The notes below the pieces were generated by a model that was not told where the DNA came from, did no database searches, and saw nothing but the letters and a program-made list of their open reading frames with translations. The position numbers and the translations under genes were made by a program. From Rhodanobacter panaciterrae (GTDB lineage Bacteria; Pseudomonadota; Gammaproteobacteria; Xanthomonadales; Rhodanobacteraceae), in the NCBI RefSeq assembly GCF_014651895.1, contig NZ_BMXT01000002.1, positions 186,001 to 250,000 of the forward strand: a stretch of DNA of 64,000 nucleotides. The letters are read 5' to 3'. Below, piece by piece: positions 37,020 through 46,046 of the stretch. Position 1 is the stretch's first letter. Each line of letters begins with the position of its first letter.

Positions 37020-37689
37020 CCGGCTCGACCATCCGATAGCCAATGCCGTGCCGCGTGTGGATCAGCGGCTTTTCGAACGGTTTGTCGATGGCCGCGCGCA
37101 GACCGTGGATATGCACGCGCAGCGAATCGCTGTCCGGCAACTCCTCACCCCACACCTTCTGTTCCAGATCCTGTCGGGTAACCACCGACGGGCTCGCTTC
37201 CATCAGCGCCTGCAACAGTTTCAGCCCGATCGGGTTCAGCTGGATCGCCTTGCCTTCACGGTTCACTGTCAACGTGTCGAGGTTGAAGGTAAGGTCGGCC
37301 ACCTTCAACACGCGGCTCTGCGGGCCCTTGCCGCGGCGCGCCAGCACTTCCAGCCGCGCGGCCAGTTCCTGCAGCGCGAATGGCTTGGTCATGTAGTCGT
37401 CGGCACCGGATTCGAAGCCGGTCAGTTTCTGCTCCAGCGCATCGCGCGCGGTCAGCATCAGGATCGGCGTCTGCTTGTGCGCCTCGTGGCGCAGCTTGCG
37501 CGCCACTTCCAGACCATCCATGCCGGGCAGCGTGAGATCCAGCACGATTACGTCGAAATCATGCACCACGGCCAGATGCAGGCCGGTCACGCCGTCGCCC
37601 GCAAAATCGACCACGTTGCCGCGGTCTTCCAGATAATCGCCGATGTTGGTCGCGATATCGCTGTTGTCTTCGATCACCAGAACGCGCAT
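37003..37689 (-). CDS. OmpR-family response regulator
   Basis: 228 residues from ATG 37689, which has a perfect AGGAGG site. The receiver domain has acidic pair ED (VLVIEDN), phospho-acceptor Asp in VIVLDLTLPGMDG and KPF Lys (YMTKPFAL). The C-terminal winged helix ends HTRHGIGYRM. The sequence pattern (GLHLAVVHDFDVIVLDL, FESGADDYMTKPFALQEL) is close to ColR-like regulators, but I do not assign the name. It is cotranscribed with the kinase, and an upstream inverted repeat may be its own operator. Confidence 0.9.
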   Translation of the reverse strand: MRVLVIEDNSDIATNIGDYLEDRGNVVDFAGDGVTGLHLAVVHDFDVIVLDLTLPGMDGLEVARKLRHEAHKQTPILMLTARDALEQKLTGFESGADDYMTKPFALQELAARLEVLARRGKGPQSRVLKVADLTFNLDTLTVNREGKAIQLNPIGLKLLQALMEASPSVVTRQDLEQKVWGEELPDSDSLRVHIHGLRAAIDKPFEKPLIHTRHGIGYRMVEPDAVQA

Positions 37690-37730
37690 GTATCCCTCCT
37701 GCGCAGCCGACACACGGGTCGACTGAGGAT

Positions 37731-37749
37731 GCAAGCTTAACAAGCTTGC
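37731..37749. promoter_or_regulatory. Perfect inverted repeat upstream of the response regulator
   Basis: GCAAGCTT (37731-37738), spacer AAC, AAGCTTGC (37742-37749), about 42 nt before the regulator start on the - strand. A further GTTAA follows the arm. It is suitable as an autoregulatory operator. Confidence 0.5.
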
Positions 37750-37803
37750 GTTAACGAAGTGCGCCGATCGCGATGTGAAACTGAACGCACGATGCTGCAG
37801 GCA

Positions 37804-37847
37804 ATAAAAAGGCCCAGATGCGCGACTCGCCGTCGCCCACCTGGGCC
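37804..37847 (-). terminator. Terminator of the rimB-rimK operon
   Basis: On the - strand GGCCCAG (37841-37847) pairs with CTGGGCC (37811-37817), enclosing an inner GCGAC/GTCGC hairpin, and is followed by TTTTTATT. It lies about 155 nt beyond the rimK stop at 38003. The rest of the 37850-38002 stretch shows nothing recognisable. Confidence 0.75.
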
Positions 37848-38002
37848 CAAACTACTGCCCCGATACCATCATCTGCTCGTCACCGGCCACAGGGCCTGCA
37901 TGCCACGCAAAAAACAGTGTCTGCTTTATAGGGGGTCGCTGGTTACGGTGTAGTTAACCCGTACTCACCTGGCCGTTAATGCGGTGCGTGGTGCGCCGCC
38001 AT

Positions 38003-38923
38003 TCAGGCCCGGGCCGGCTTGCGTCGCGTCCGCGTCTCGGCCGGCGCATCGCCTGCCTGCGCCTGCAGCAGATCCATGATCGCGCCCGCCACATCGACAC
38101 CGGTTGCCGCCTCGATGCCTTCCAGGCCGGGCGAGGCATTCACTTCCAGCAACAGCGGGCCGCGATTGGAGCGCAGCAGATCCACTCCGGCGATGCCGAG
38201 GCCCAGCGCGCCGGCCGCCTGCACGGCGATACGCTTTTCCTCCGCACTCAAGGTCGCCGCCATCGCGCTGCCGCCGCGATGCAGGTTGGCGCGGAACTCG
38301 CCCGGACTGGCATCGCGCTGCATCGCCGCCACCACCTTCTTGCCGACCACGAAACAACGCAGATCGCTGCCCTTGGCTTCGGCGATGAACTCCTGCACCA
38401 GAAAGTTCGCGTACAGGCCGCGGAATGCCTCGATCACACTCTGCGAGGCGCTGCGCTTCTCGGCCAGCACCACGCCGGTGCCCTGGCTGCCTTCGTTGAG
38501 CTTGATCACGTGCGGCGGATCGCCGAGCAGAGCCAGCACGTCGGCGGTGTCGTCCGGGTTGTCGCCGAACACCGTGATCGGCATGTCGATGCCTTGCGCG
38601 GCGAGGATCTGAAGACAACGCAGCTTGTCGCGCGCGCGCAGCACCGCATCGGACGGGTTCGGCGTGTACACGCCCATCATTTCCAGCTGGCGCAACACGG
38701 CCGTACCGTAGAACGTGCTGGTGGTGCCGATGCGCGGAATCACCGCGTCGATGTCGCGCACTTCCTTGCCCTTGTAGCGGATCGCCACCGCGCCCGGCGC
38801 GATGCGCACGTAGCAGCGCAGCGGATCGAGCACGCGCACCACATGGCCACGCTCACGCGCTGCCTCGACCAGTCGCTTGGTCGAATAGAGGCGGGTGTTG
38901 CGCGACAGGATGGCGATCTTCAT
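38003..38923 (-). CDS. rimK: RimK-type ATP-grasp glutamate ligase
   Basis: 306 residues. The N-terminus [22 protein letters not shown] is followed by an ATP-grasp fold with [34 protein letters not shown] and metal-binding [15 protein letters not shown]. In E. coli RimK adds glutamates to the C-terminus of ribosomal protein S6 and makes poly-alpha-glutamate. The 5' end overlaps the retropepsin-like gene by 4 nt (ATGA). Confidence 0.92.
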   Translation of the reverse strand: MKIAILSRNTRLYSTKRLVEAARERGHVVRVLDPLRCYVRIAPGAVAIRYKGKEVRDIDAVIPRIGTTSTFYGTAVLRQLEMMGVYTPNPSDAVLRARDKLRCLQILAAQGIDMPITVFGDNPDDTADVLALLGDPPHVIKLNEGSQGTGVVLAEKRSASQSVIEAFRGLYANFLVQEFIAEAKGSDLRCFVVGKKVVAAMQRDASPGEFRANLHRGGSAMAATLSAEEKRIAVQAAGALGLGIAGVDLLRSNRGPLLLEVNASPGLEGIEAATGVDVAGAIMDLLQAQAGDAPAETRTRRKPARA

Positions 38924-39387
38924 GAGATGTCCGGGGCCACCAGCAGCGGCCGTGGCTGGGTATAGGAACGTGCCGGATCGACCGCAAAACGCCCGCTCAG
39001 CGCGCTGCGACCCAACAACAACGGGAACAGCATATGCCGGCGATCGGTCAGATTGATGTCGACACTGAAACGCTGTCCCGCCAGCTGCACTTCGCTGCGG
39101 ATGAACCAGCGCTCGGTACGCCGGCCACCGGTGTCAGTCACGGCGCGTCGATCCAGCGCCGGTGCCTCGCAACTCACATACACCGGCTGGCGTCGACCCA
39201 CATGCATGGTGAAGCGCAACCAGGTCGCGTCGTCGCGCTGGAATTCCTCAAGGGTATCGACATGCAACGAACTGCTGCGCGCACCGGTATCGAGCTTGGC
39301 CTTGAGCAGATCGATGCCCAGCTGCGGCAACGCCAACCGCTCGCGCCAGCCCAATGTAATCAGGCCCGCGGTAATCAGATCCGCCAT
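38920..39387 (-). CDS. rimB: Retropepsin-like protease (RimB/PF05618 family)
   Basis: 155 residues with the Asp-Thr-Gly retropepsin-like motif [20 protein letters not shown] and a C-terminal PLLLGRSAL segment. The family is often annotated as ATP-dependent zinc protease but looks like a single-domain aspartic protease. In Pseudomonas RimB works with RimK in control of S6 glutamylation, and the overlap with rimK here supports the same role. Confidence 0.82.
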   Translation of the reverse strand: MADLITAGLITLGWRERLALPQLGIDLLKAKLDTGARSSSLHVDTLEEFQRDDATWLRFTMHVGRRQPVYVSCEAPALDRRAVTDTGGRRTERWFIRSEVQLAGQRFSVDINLTDRRHMLFPLLLGRSALSGRFAVDPARSYTQPRPLLVAPDIS

Positions 39388-39424
39388 AAGGTTTCGGGAT
39401 AGCTCGGATCACTGCAGCGGGGAG

Positions 39425-39498
39425 TGGAGCGGGTGAAGGGAATCGAACCCTCGTCAGTAGCTTGGGAAGCTACAGCTCTACCATTGAGCTACACCCGC
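39425..39498 (-). tRNA. tRNA-Gly (anticodon CCC)
   Basis: 74 nt including an encoded CCA. The acceptor GCGGGTG pairs with CACCCGC. D-arm GCTC-AATGGTA-GAGC, anticodon arm GTAGC-TTCCCAA-GCTAC with anticodon CCC, and T-arm GAGGG-TTCGATT-CCCTT all fold. It reads GGG codons. Confidence 0.95.
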
Positions 39499-39808
39499 AT
39501 TGGCCGGCGGATGGTAACGCGTGATGCGCGCCGTTGGAAAGTCGGGTGCCTTGAAGTTTCACCAAACGTAACCGGCTGCCGCTTCGTTGCGCGTCGGGAG
39601 CGGGACACGATCGCTGACCCAACGCCGCATAAATCCCAGATGGCGGCCAGCTGAATCGCCAGTAGCACGACCAGCAAAACTAAGATTGGCCTAACTTTCG
39701 ATATGTACATAATCGGATCGTCATCGTCGGCTTGCTTCAGAACAGGCTGGCGGATCGAAGGGACTCATTGCGCGATGGCCTATCGCGCCCACCCAGGGGG
39801 AACGTCAC
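39499..39808. other. Gap between tRNA-Gly and the FecR-domain gene
   Basis: 310 nt. No gene with a usable start, no repeat-family unit and no terminator was found. A 73-codon - strand frame with a hydrophobic start (39489-39710) runs into the tRNA and lacks a ribosome site. The last 25 nt carry the strong site CAGGGGGAACGTCAC of the next gene. Confidence 0.5.
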
Positions 39809-42085
39809 ATGCGTGCGCTTGCCAAATTTTTCACCCCATCACGCTTCAGCTGGCGACTGCCGGCGATTGTGCTGCTGTGCGTGGCCGCAAGCCTGGCCCA
39901 GGCGCAGTCCGGCGCAGATGACGACAGCGCCGACCCGCCGAGCCGGGTGGCACGGTTGTCGTACATCGCCGGCGATCTCGGCTTCCTGCCGGCCGGCGCG
40001 ACGGACTGGAGCGACGCCAGCGTCAACCGCCCACTGACCACCGGCGACCGGCTGTCCACCAGTCAGGGCGCCCGCGCCGAACTGGAATTCGGCGGTGCCA
40101 GCTTGCGCATGGACGGCCAGACCGACTTCGGCCTGCTCGATCTGAATGACCAGCTGGCCCAGATCGAGCTGACCCAGGGCACGCTCAACCTCACTGTGCG
40201 CAATCTCGATCAGGGCCAGAGTTACGAAATCGACACGCCGACCGTGGCGTTGGTGATCGACCGACCCGGCACGTTCCGGGTGGATATCAACGACGACGGT
40301 GGCGGCACCCAGATCACCGCGTTCAACGGCGTCGCCACCGTGTATGGCGAGAACAATGCACAGCGCACGATCAATCCCGGCCGCAGCTATCGCTTCGTCG
40401 ACTCCAGCCTCGCGGCCGTGGTGATCAGCGACATCGACGGCGGTGACGCATTCGACGCATGGTCCAGCGAGCGCGACCGTCGCTACGTGCAATCGAACAG
40501 CAGCCAGTACGTGTCGGATGACGTGGTCGGCTACCAGGATCTGGATCAGTACGGCGCCTGGCAGGACACCAGCGACTACGGTCAGGTGTGGTACCCGACC
40601 CAGGTCGCTGCCGACTGGGCGCCGTACCGCGACGGCCACTGGGCGTATATCGCGCCGTGGGGCTGGACCTGGGTGGACGATTCGCCGTGGGGCTTCGCGC
40701 CTTATCACTACGGCCGTTGGGCCTATACGCATCGTGGCTGGGGCTGGATTCCGGGACCCCTCGGCGTGCGCTCGATCTACGCACCGGCACTGGTCGCGTT
40801 TGTCGGCGGTGGCGGCTGGTCAGTCGGCATCGGTGGCGGCCCGGTCGGCTGGTTCCCACTCGGCCCGGGCGAAATCTACAACCCGTGGTACCGCTGCGGT
40901 CGCAGCTGCTACACCAACGTCAACATCCGCAACATGCGAGAGCGCCGCGGCGATGACCGCCGCGCCGACATCGACGACCACTACAACCGCTACCGCAATG
41001 GCACGCCATCGCGTGGCGACCATTACGCCAATCGCGACGCGCCACGCGGCTTCACCGCCGTACCGGGCAACACGTTTGCAGGTGGTCGGCATGTACAGCG
41101 CAACCTGGTGAAAGTCGATCCACGCCAACTCGCCGCTGCCCCGCTGGTCTCGCGCGATGCCAACAAACTGCGCCCGATCGCAGGTGGCGCAGAGCCATCG
41201 CGCAACACGCATGCCCGTAGCCTGCCTACCGGCGGATTCAATCGCGAAGTCGTGGCACGCCGTGCGCCGCCGATGCCACCGCATGATGTGGCGCAATATC
41301 CGCGTGGGGCTGGGCGCAACAGTCAGCTCGCCGACTCACCACGCGCCGGCATGCCGACATCCAATGTCCGCGTGCTGAATCCGCGCGACAACCGTGACCG
41401 CGGCGACCGCGCTGCCCCGACCGATCGTGCGGATAACGGCCGCGTCGGCGGCGACGACCCACGTCGGTCCTCCGGCACACCGCAGCCGCTTCCTCCCGTC
41501 ACCCGCATCACCGCGGCTACGCCGGCAGCGACACGAAACGACAACAGTGCCGAAGCACGCGACGACACCGGAATGCCCTCGACACGCTTCGCCCATCCGC
41601 GCGGCCGCGACAACATCGACCAACGCGAGGCGACGCCACAGCCCGGTGTCAGCTATATCTCCGGTGCCAACGAAAATCAGCCGCGTCCGGCTTACCGCAA
41701 CAATGCGACGCTGCCGCAGGTGCCGCAGATCCAGCGTGCCGCCCCGGCCCCAGACAACCGGAACGCGCCGGCCAACGACGAGCGAATCCAGCGCTACCAG
41801 TCCAACCGCCCGATGCCGCAAGACTCGCCGGCGCCAGCCGCACCGATGCGCAACACCGACGAGCCGCGCTTCCAGCGTGCCGAACCCGCTCAGCGCAACT
41901 ACGTCCGCGAACAGCCGCAGCCGATGCCCGTGCCGCAACGCAATGAACCGGCACGTCCGACCTTTCAGCAGCCACACTACGAGCAACCGCAGCAACGCGC
42001 CGAAACGCCCCGCCCGCAACGCAGCGAATCGCGGCCCGCACAAAAGCCCGCGCCTCGGGTGAGAGACGACGCGCAGGAGCACTGA
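39809..42085 (+). CDS. Secreted FecR-domain protein with DUF6600 region
   Basis: 758 residues with a signal peptide ([17 protein letters not shown]). Residues about 45-200 are a FecR-like beta domain ([46 protein letters not shown]). Residues about 240-380 are an aromatic-rich DUF6600-type region with repeated GxW motifs ([47 protein letters not shown]). The last about 370 residues are Pro/Arg/Asn/Gln-rich and probably disordered. No sigma factor or TonB receptor gene lies nearby, so it is not a classical FecR anti-sigma. A cell-surface or envelope role is inferred. Confidence 0.82.
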   Translation: MRALAKFFTPSRFSWRLPAIVLLCVAASLAQAQSGADDDSADPPSRVARLSYIAGDLGFLPAGATDWSDASVNRPLTTGDRLSTSQGARAELEFGGASLRMDGQTDFGLLDLNDQLAQIELTQGTLNLTVRNLDQGQSYEIDTPTVALVIDRPGTFRVDINDDGGGTQITAFNGVATVYGENNAQRTINPGRSYRFVDSSLAAVVISDIDGGDAFDAWSSERDRRYVQSNSSQYVSDDVVGYQDLDQYGAWQDTSDYGQVWYPTQVAADWAPYRDGHWAYIAPWGWTWVDDSPWGFAPYHYGRWAYTHRGWGWIPGPLGVRSIYAPALVAFVGGGGWSVGIGGGPVGWFPLGPGEIYNPWYRCGRSCYTNVNIRNMRERRGDDRRADIDDHYNRYRNGTPSRGDHYANRDAPRGFTAVPGNTFAGGRHVQRNLVKVDPRQLAAAPLVSRDANKLRPIAGGAEPSRNTHARSLPTGGFNREVVARRAPPMPPHDVAQYPRGAGRNSQLADSPRAGMPTSNVRVLNPRDNRDRGDRAAPTDRADNGRVGGDDPRRSSGTPQPLPPVTRITAATPAATRNDNSAEARDDTGMPSTRFAHPRGRDNIDQREATPQPGVSYISGANENQPRPAYRNNATLPQVPQIQRAAPAPDNRNAPANDERIQRYQSNRPMPQDSPAPAAPMRNTDEPRFQRAEPAQRNYVREQPQPMPVPQRNEPARPTFQQPHYEQPQQRAETPRPQRSESRPAQKPAPRVRDDAQEH

Positions 42086-42174
42086 GCCGTAGTCGCTCCC
42101 CACTCCGACCTTCCCCGCTTGCCGTGGGTAGTCGGAGTGGGGGCGACCGCATCGGCACTCGCGATGGCAGCCGC

Positions 42175-42186
42175 TACAATGCGCGC
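42175..42186 (+). promoter_or_regulatory. -10-like TACAAT with 6-nt spacer to trmB ATG
   Basis: TACAAT (42175-42180) plus exactly 6 nt leads to ATG 42187, with no ribosome site. This matches dusB and uup. Confidence 0.55.
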
Positions 42187-42903
42187 ATGCCCAAGACCGA
42201 CCATCCCGACCACGACGACTCCGTACCGGAATACATGCGCCGCATCCGCAGCTTCGTGCTGCGCGAAGGGCGCATGACGCCGGCGCAGCAGCGCGCGTTC
42301 GACACACTGTGGTCGCGCTACGGCATCGACTATCACGGCACCCCGCACGACTTCGCCACGAACTTCGGTCGCCATGCACCACTGGTGCTGGAGATCGGTT
42401 TCGGCAACGGCGAGGCGCTGGCCTGGGCCAGCGAGCACGACCTGGCGCGCGACTTCCTCGGCGTCGAAGTGCACGGTCCCGGCGTCGGCCGGCTGATGAA
42501 CGCGCTGGCCGCACGCGATGCCGGCAACGTGCGGCTGTACAAGCACGACGCCGTCGAAGTGCTGGAACATGAGATCGCGCCCGGCACCCTCGCCGAAGCA
42601 CGCATCTGGTTTCCCGACCCCTGGCACAAGAAGCGCCACAACAAGCGCCGACTGATCCAGCCCGAATTCGTCGAACTGCTCGCCTCGCGCATGGCGCCGA
42701 ACGGCCTGCTGCATCTGGCCACCGACTGGCAGGCCTACGCCGAACACATGCTCGAGGTGATGGAAACCTCACCGACCTGGCGCAACCAGCTCGGCCCCGG
42801 CCGGTACGCCGAGAAACCCGAGTGGCGCATCGAAACCCACTTCGAGCGGCGTGGGTTGAAGCTGGGGCATGGGGTGTGGGATTTGTTGTATCGGAGGGTT
42901 TGA
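42187..42903 (+). CDS. trmB: tRNA (guanine-N7-)-methyltransferase
   Basis: 238 residues. SAM-binding motif [36 protein letters not shown], then the TrmB signature [22 protein letters not shown] and a C-terminal [17 protein letters not shown]. It methylates G46 of tRNA. It is followed directly by palindrome units 5 and 6. Confidence 0.94.
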   Translation: MPKTDHPDHDDSVPEYMRRIRSFVLREGRMTPAQQRAFDTLWSRYGIDYHGTPHDFATNFGRHAPLVLEIGFGNGEALAWASEHDLARDFLGVEVHGPGVGRLMNALAARDAGNVRLYKHDAVEVLEHEIAPGTLAEARIWFPDPWHKKRHNKRRLIQPEFVELLASRMAPNGLLHLATDWQAYAEHMLEVMETSPTWRNQLGPGRYAEKPEWRIETHFERRGLKLGHGVWDLLYRRV

Positions 42904-42929
42904 GGGGCAAGAGCTTCACCCCCTCCCAA

Positions 42930-43027
42930 CCTCCCCCTGCAAGCAGGGGGAGGGGCAAAAGCCACTACTCAGATGCCGCCGTGTCGTAACTCCCTCCCCT
43001 GCTTGCAGGGGAGGGTTGGGGAGGGGT
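42930..43027. repeat. Inverted pair of intergenic palindromes (units 5 and 6)
   Basis: Unit 5: CCTCCCCCTGC 42930-42940 with GCAGGGGGAGG 42943-42953, preceded by ACCCCCTCCCAA. Unit 6: CCCTCCCCTGC 42992-43002 with GCAGGGGAGGG 43005-43015, followed by TTGGGGAGGGGT. The flanks are reverse complements. The end of unit 6 reaches the stop codon of the DUF559 gene. Confidence 0.9.
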
Positions 43028-43374
43028 CAGGCTCTTGCCTCACCTTCCAACACCCGAAGAATCTCCGCCACCACATCCTCCGTGCGCAACAGCACGTCGT
43101 CGTTCCAGAAGCGCAGCACGCGATAACCTTCGCGCTCCATCGCCTCAGTGCGACGTTGGTCGTAGGTCCGCGCATCAAGGTGTTGCCCACCATCCAGCTC
43201 GACCACCAAACGCGCCGGCACGCACACGAAGTCCGCGATGTAGCCAGCCAGCGGATATTGCCGCCGGAATTTGTGGCCGGCCAGTTGTTGGCGACGCAGG
43301 AAGTACCACAGGCGGCGCTCGGCATCGGTGCTTTCGTTACGTAGGCGGCGGGCATTGATCCATATGCGCTGCAT
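43027..43374 (-). CDS. DUF559 (Vsr-like endonuclease fold) protein
   Basis: 115 residues. It opens ARRLRNESTDAERRLWYFLRRQQLAGHKFRRQ and continues with the PD-(D/E)XK-like pattern IADFVCVPARLVVELDGGQH and VLRFWNDDVL, which defines DUF559. It is predicted to be a small nuclease of unknown target. Its stop lies at the edge of palindrome unit 6, and unit 7 begins 48 nt before its start, so the gene sits inside a repeat cassette. Confidence 0.85.
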   Translation of the reverse strand: MQRIWINARRLRNESTDAERRLWYFLRRQQLAGHKFRRQYPLAGYIADFVCVPARLVVELDGGQHLDARTYDQRRTEAMEREGYRVLRFWNDDVLLRTEDVVAEILRVLEGEARA

Positions 43375-43421
43375 GGCGAGTCCTTCGCTTGGCTTGAGCG
43401 AAAAGCTTTACCCCCTCCCAA

Positions 43422-43525
43422 CCTCCCCCTGCAAGCAGGGGGAGGAGCAATACGCTGTGCTCTCTTCCCTGCACGCAAGAGTGGGCGCAACACGCGATGC
43501 TCCCTCCCCTGCTTGCAGGGGAGGG
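43422..43525. repeat. Palindromes upstream of the DUF559 gene (units 7, 7b and 8)
   Basis: Unit 7: 43422-43445 with perfect CCTCCCCCTGC/GCAGGGGGAGG arms and an ACCCCCTCCCAA flank. Unit 7b: a degenerate copy at about 43461-43483. Unit 8: CCCTCCCCTGC 43502-43512 with GCAGGGGAGGG 43515-43525 and a CTGGGGAGGGGT flank. The rest of the 43375-43680 gap shows no gene. Confidence 0.9.
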
Positions 43526-43680
43526 CTGGGGAGGGGTCGCTCTTGGCCTTAGGTTCACCAGCCCTCGCATCAGCCCGCTTATACTCACGCCACTCACCCA
43601 GGGACGAATCGACGCAGCGTGAAGCTTCCACTGCCCCGCCGTATCTACCGTAACCCGCCGCCCTTCCGGGACGTCAGCTA

Positions 43681-45522
43681 GTGGGACTTTCGCTCACCCC
43701 CGAAATGATCCTGGTACTCGGGCTGGTGGGCTTCACCATGCTGATGCTGGTGCTGGAGTGGATCCGCGCCGACATGGTCGCGCTGCTGGTGGTGGTGGTG
43801 ATCGGCCTGACCGGGCTGATTCCGTCCGAGCGCGTGTTCAACGGTTTCGCCGGCAACGCGGTGATCGCGATCATCGCGATCATGATCATGGGCGAGGGCC
43901 TCGATCGCGCCGGCGTGCTCAACCTCACCGCACGCTTCGTGATGCGCATGGCGCGCGGTATGGAGTCGCGCCTCGGCGTGGTGATCAATCTGGTCGCCAG
44001 CCTGTTCAGCGCGGTGATCCCCAGCCAGGCACTGGCCGCACTGATGATCCCGGTCAGCAGCCGCCTGTCCGCGCGCACTGGCGTGCCGCTGTCGCGGCTG
44101 CTGCTGCCGATGGCGTTCTGCATCCTCACCGCGACCAACACCACCCTGATCGCGAACTCGCCGCTGATCGTGCTGAACGACCTGATCGCCAGCGCCAACG
44201 TGAACTTGCCGCCCGGCGCGCACACGATCCCGAAGTTCGGCCTGTTCAGCGTCACCCCGATCGGCCTGACCCTGGCCCTGCTTGGCGTGGCGTACTTCTA
44301 CTTCTTCGGTCGCAAGCTGCTGCCCGGCCATGAGGACGAGCGGCTGAAGGTGACGCCCGGCCGTACCGAGAGTTACTTCGCCGAGACCTATGGCATCGGC
44401 GGTGAGACCGCCGAGCTCACCGTCACCGCGGAGAGCCCGCTGGTCGGCATGAGCATCGGCGAAGTGGAACAACTGCACGGTGCGCCGCTGATCCTTGCGA
44501 TCAAGAGCGGCAACGACGCGCGCATGGCGCCGCCGGCCGACCACGTGATCTGGGTCGGCTCGGTGCTCGGCGTGCTCGGCCCGCGTGACCAGCTGGCCCA
44601 GTTCGCCAACAACCATCTATGCCGGCTGTCGACCCGCATGCGCCAGCTCGGCGAGCTGTTCAACCCGACTCGCGCCGGCATTTCCGAAGTGGTGATTCCG
44701 CCAGTCTCGCGCTTCATCAAGCACACCGTCGGCGAGTTGCGCCTGCGCAAGCGTTTCGGCATCTCGGTGCTGGCGGTGACCCGCGGCGAACAGGTATTCC
44801 GCGACGACGTGCGCGGCGTCAGCCTGCGCGCCGGCGACACCGTGGTACTGCATAGCAACTGGCGCGACCTGGCGCTGGCAGCGGAAGACAAGGATCTGGT
44901 CGTCGTTACCGACATCCCGAAGGAAGAGCAACGCCCCGGCAAGATCTGGCAGGCGGTGGGCTTCTTCGTGCTGGCGAAGTGCCTGGCGCTGTTCACCAAC
45001 CTCGACCTGTCGGTGGCGATGATGACCGGCGCGATCGGCATGCTGCTGTCCGGCGTGCTGAACATGGACGAGGCGTACAAGGCGATCAACTGGAAGACGA
45101 TCTTCGTGACCGCGTGTCTGATTCCGCTGGGCTGGTCGATGGACGCCACCGGCACCGCCGCCTGGATCGCGCAGGTCGTGTTGCAGCATCTGGGTGGCGC
45201 CTCGCCGTGGGTGCTGCAGGCGTGCCTGGCCATCCTCACCCTGCTGTTCTCGCAGGTAATGTCGAACGTCGGCGCCACCGTGATGATGGTGCCGATCGCG
45301 ATCAGCGTCGCCGTCGCCACGGGTGGCAACCCGTCAGCCTATGCGCTGATCGTGGCGGTCTCCTCGTCCAACACCTTCCTGCTCAGCTCCGGCCATCCGG
45401 CGCTGATGATGGTCACCGGCCCCGGCGGCTACAAGGGCAAGGATTTCCTGCGCGTCGGTGCACCACTGACCTTGCTGGTACTCGTGGTCACCCTGATCGC
45501 GATCAACCTGATGTTCCACTGA
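43681..45522 (+). CDS. SLC13-type permease with two TrkA-C (RCK_C) domains
   Basis: 613 residues from GTG 43681 (start uncertain, no clear ribosome site). An N-terminal membrane half (GFAGNAVIAIIAIMIMGEGLDRAGVLN; a FCILTATNTTLIANSP hairpin typical of the citrate/anion transporter superfamily) is followed by about 200 cytoplasmic residues with two RCK_C-like domains (AELTVTAESPLVGMSIGEVEQLHGAPLILAI; HTVGELRLRKRFGISVLAVTRGE) and a second membrane half. The substrate is unknown; sulfate or dicarboxylates are the usual options. Confidence 0.87.
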   Translation: MGLSLTPEMILVLGLVGFTMLMLVLEWIRADMVALLVVVVIGLTGLIPSERVFNGFAGNAVIAIIAIMIMGEGLDRAGVLNLTARFVMRMARGMESRLGVVINLVASLFSAVIPSQALAALMIPVSSRLSARTGVPLSRLLLPMAFCILTATNTTLIANSPLIVLNDLIASANVNLPPGAHTIPKFGLFSVTPIGLTLALLGVAYFYFFGRKLLPGHEDERLKVTPGRTESYFAETYGIGGETAELTVTAESPLVGMSIGEVEQLHGAPLILAIKSGNDARMAPPADHVIWVGSVLGVLGPRDQLAQFANNHLCRLSTRMRQLGELFNPTRAGISEVVIPPVSRFIKHTVGELRLRKRFGISVLAVTRGEQVFRDDVRGVSLRAGDTVVLHSNWRDLALAAEDKDLVVVTDIPKEEQRPGKIWQAVGFFVLAKCLALFTNLDLSVAMMTGAIGMLLSGVLNMDEAYKAINWKTIFVTACLIPLGWSMDATGTAAWIAQVVLQHLGGASPWVLQACLAILTLLFSQVMSNVGATVMMVPIAISVAVATGGNPSAYALIVAVSSSNTFLLSSGHPALMMVTGPGGYKGKDFLRVGAPLTLLVLVVTLIAINLMFH

Positions 45523-45556
45523 GCCACCCGCCCTACTCCTGTTTCGCAGCTCTGTT

Positions 45557-45581
45557 CCTCCCCCTGCTTCGCAGGGGGAGG
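45557..45581. repeat. Intergenic palindrome (unit 9)
   Basis: CCTCCCCCTGC 45557-45567 with GCAGGGGGAGG 45571-45581, followed by a CCAGGAGGGGGT flank, 35 nt after the permease stop. Confidence 0.88.
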
Positions 45582-45840
45582 CCAGGAGGGGGTAAGGCTT
45601 TTGATCTTGGCTTGAAAAAAGCACCCATCCGGGCCGCTGTGGCGGGAGTACAGATCACCGCCACAGCTCTGTTCCTTCCCGGACACTGGGCCGCGCCCAT
45701 GCTCAAAAACATCACCTTCACGTCATCAACGCGTGCAGGCAGGCACCTTGGGCCACACTGGTGCGATTGATGTTCATCTACACAACTAAAGACTGAATAC
45801 GAAATACCCGTGTCGGAGTCAGCCAGCTACATATGTTAAA

Positions 45841-45856
45841 ATTGATGCAGATCACA
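45841..45856. promoter_or_regulatory. CRP/Clp-like binding site upstream of wecA
   Basis: ATTGA-TGCAGA-TCACA matches 8 of the 10 half-site positions of the CRP consensus TGTGA-N6-TCACA, with a perfect right half-site. A TAAAAT (45837-45842) overlaps its left edge. Clp of Xanthomonas is a CRP relative that controls exopolysaccharide genes. The site lies about 190 nt before wecA, so a regulatory link is a guess. Confidence 0.4.
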
Positions 45857-46046
45857 GTTTGATGCTCTGTAGCCAACAGTCGAAAACCGCTGTGGCTTTG
45901 ATTGCCATCGACATGATCCGGTTTCAACCGCACGACACTGCTCGCTCTGACAAGAACAGATTCACGCCGATTTGCCGATCACGCAACCCAGACACCTCCT
46001 TTTGAAATAATTCAGAAGGGCACTTGAATAGAAAAGGCTCTCTCAC

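Larger units (their letters stand above)
45523..46046. other. 524-nt gap before the polysaccharide cluster
   Basis: It contains palindrome unit 9 (45557-45581), a GTGGCGG...CCGCCAC inverted repeat near 45640-45665, the CRP/Clp-like site at 45841-45856 and the wecA leader. No ORF with a credible start was found. The right half is AT-richer than the left, marking the entry into the polysaccharide region. Confidence 0.6.

Noticed and set aside
39489-39710. A 73-codon - strand frame with a hydrophobic N-terminus upstream of the FecR-domain gene
   Set aside because: No ribosome binding site, basic low-complexity second half, and it runs into the tRNA-Gly gene.
41336-42958. A 540-codon - strand frame opposite the FecR-domain gene
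   Set aside because: It is an antisense shadow in GC-rich DNA, Arg/Cys-rich, and runs through repeat units and trmB.
42930-43525. The palindrome clusters as a CRISPR array
   Set aside because: Units are hairpins in alternating orientation with irregular spacing and differing flanks, not direct repeats with uniform spacers.
42969-43631. A longer 220-codon version of the DUF559 protein
   Set aside because: The extension translates palindrome units 6 to 8 (PSPALPCKQG-like peptides). The family start fits ATG 43374.
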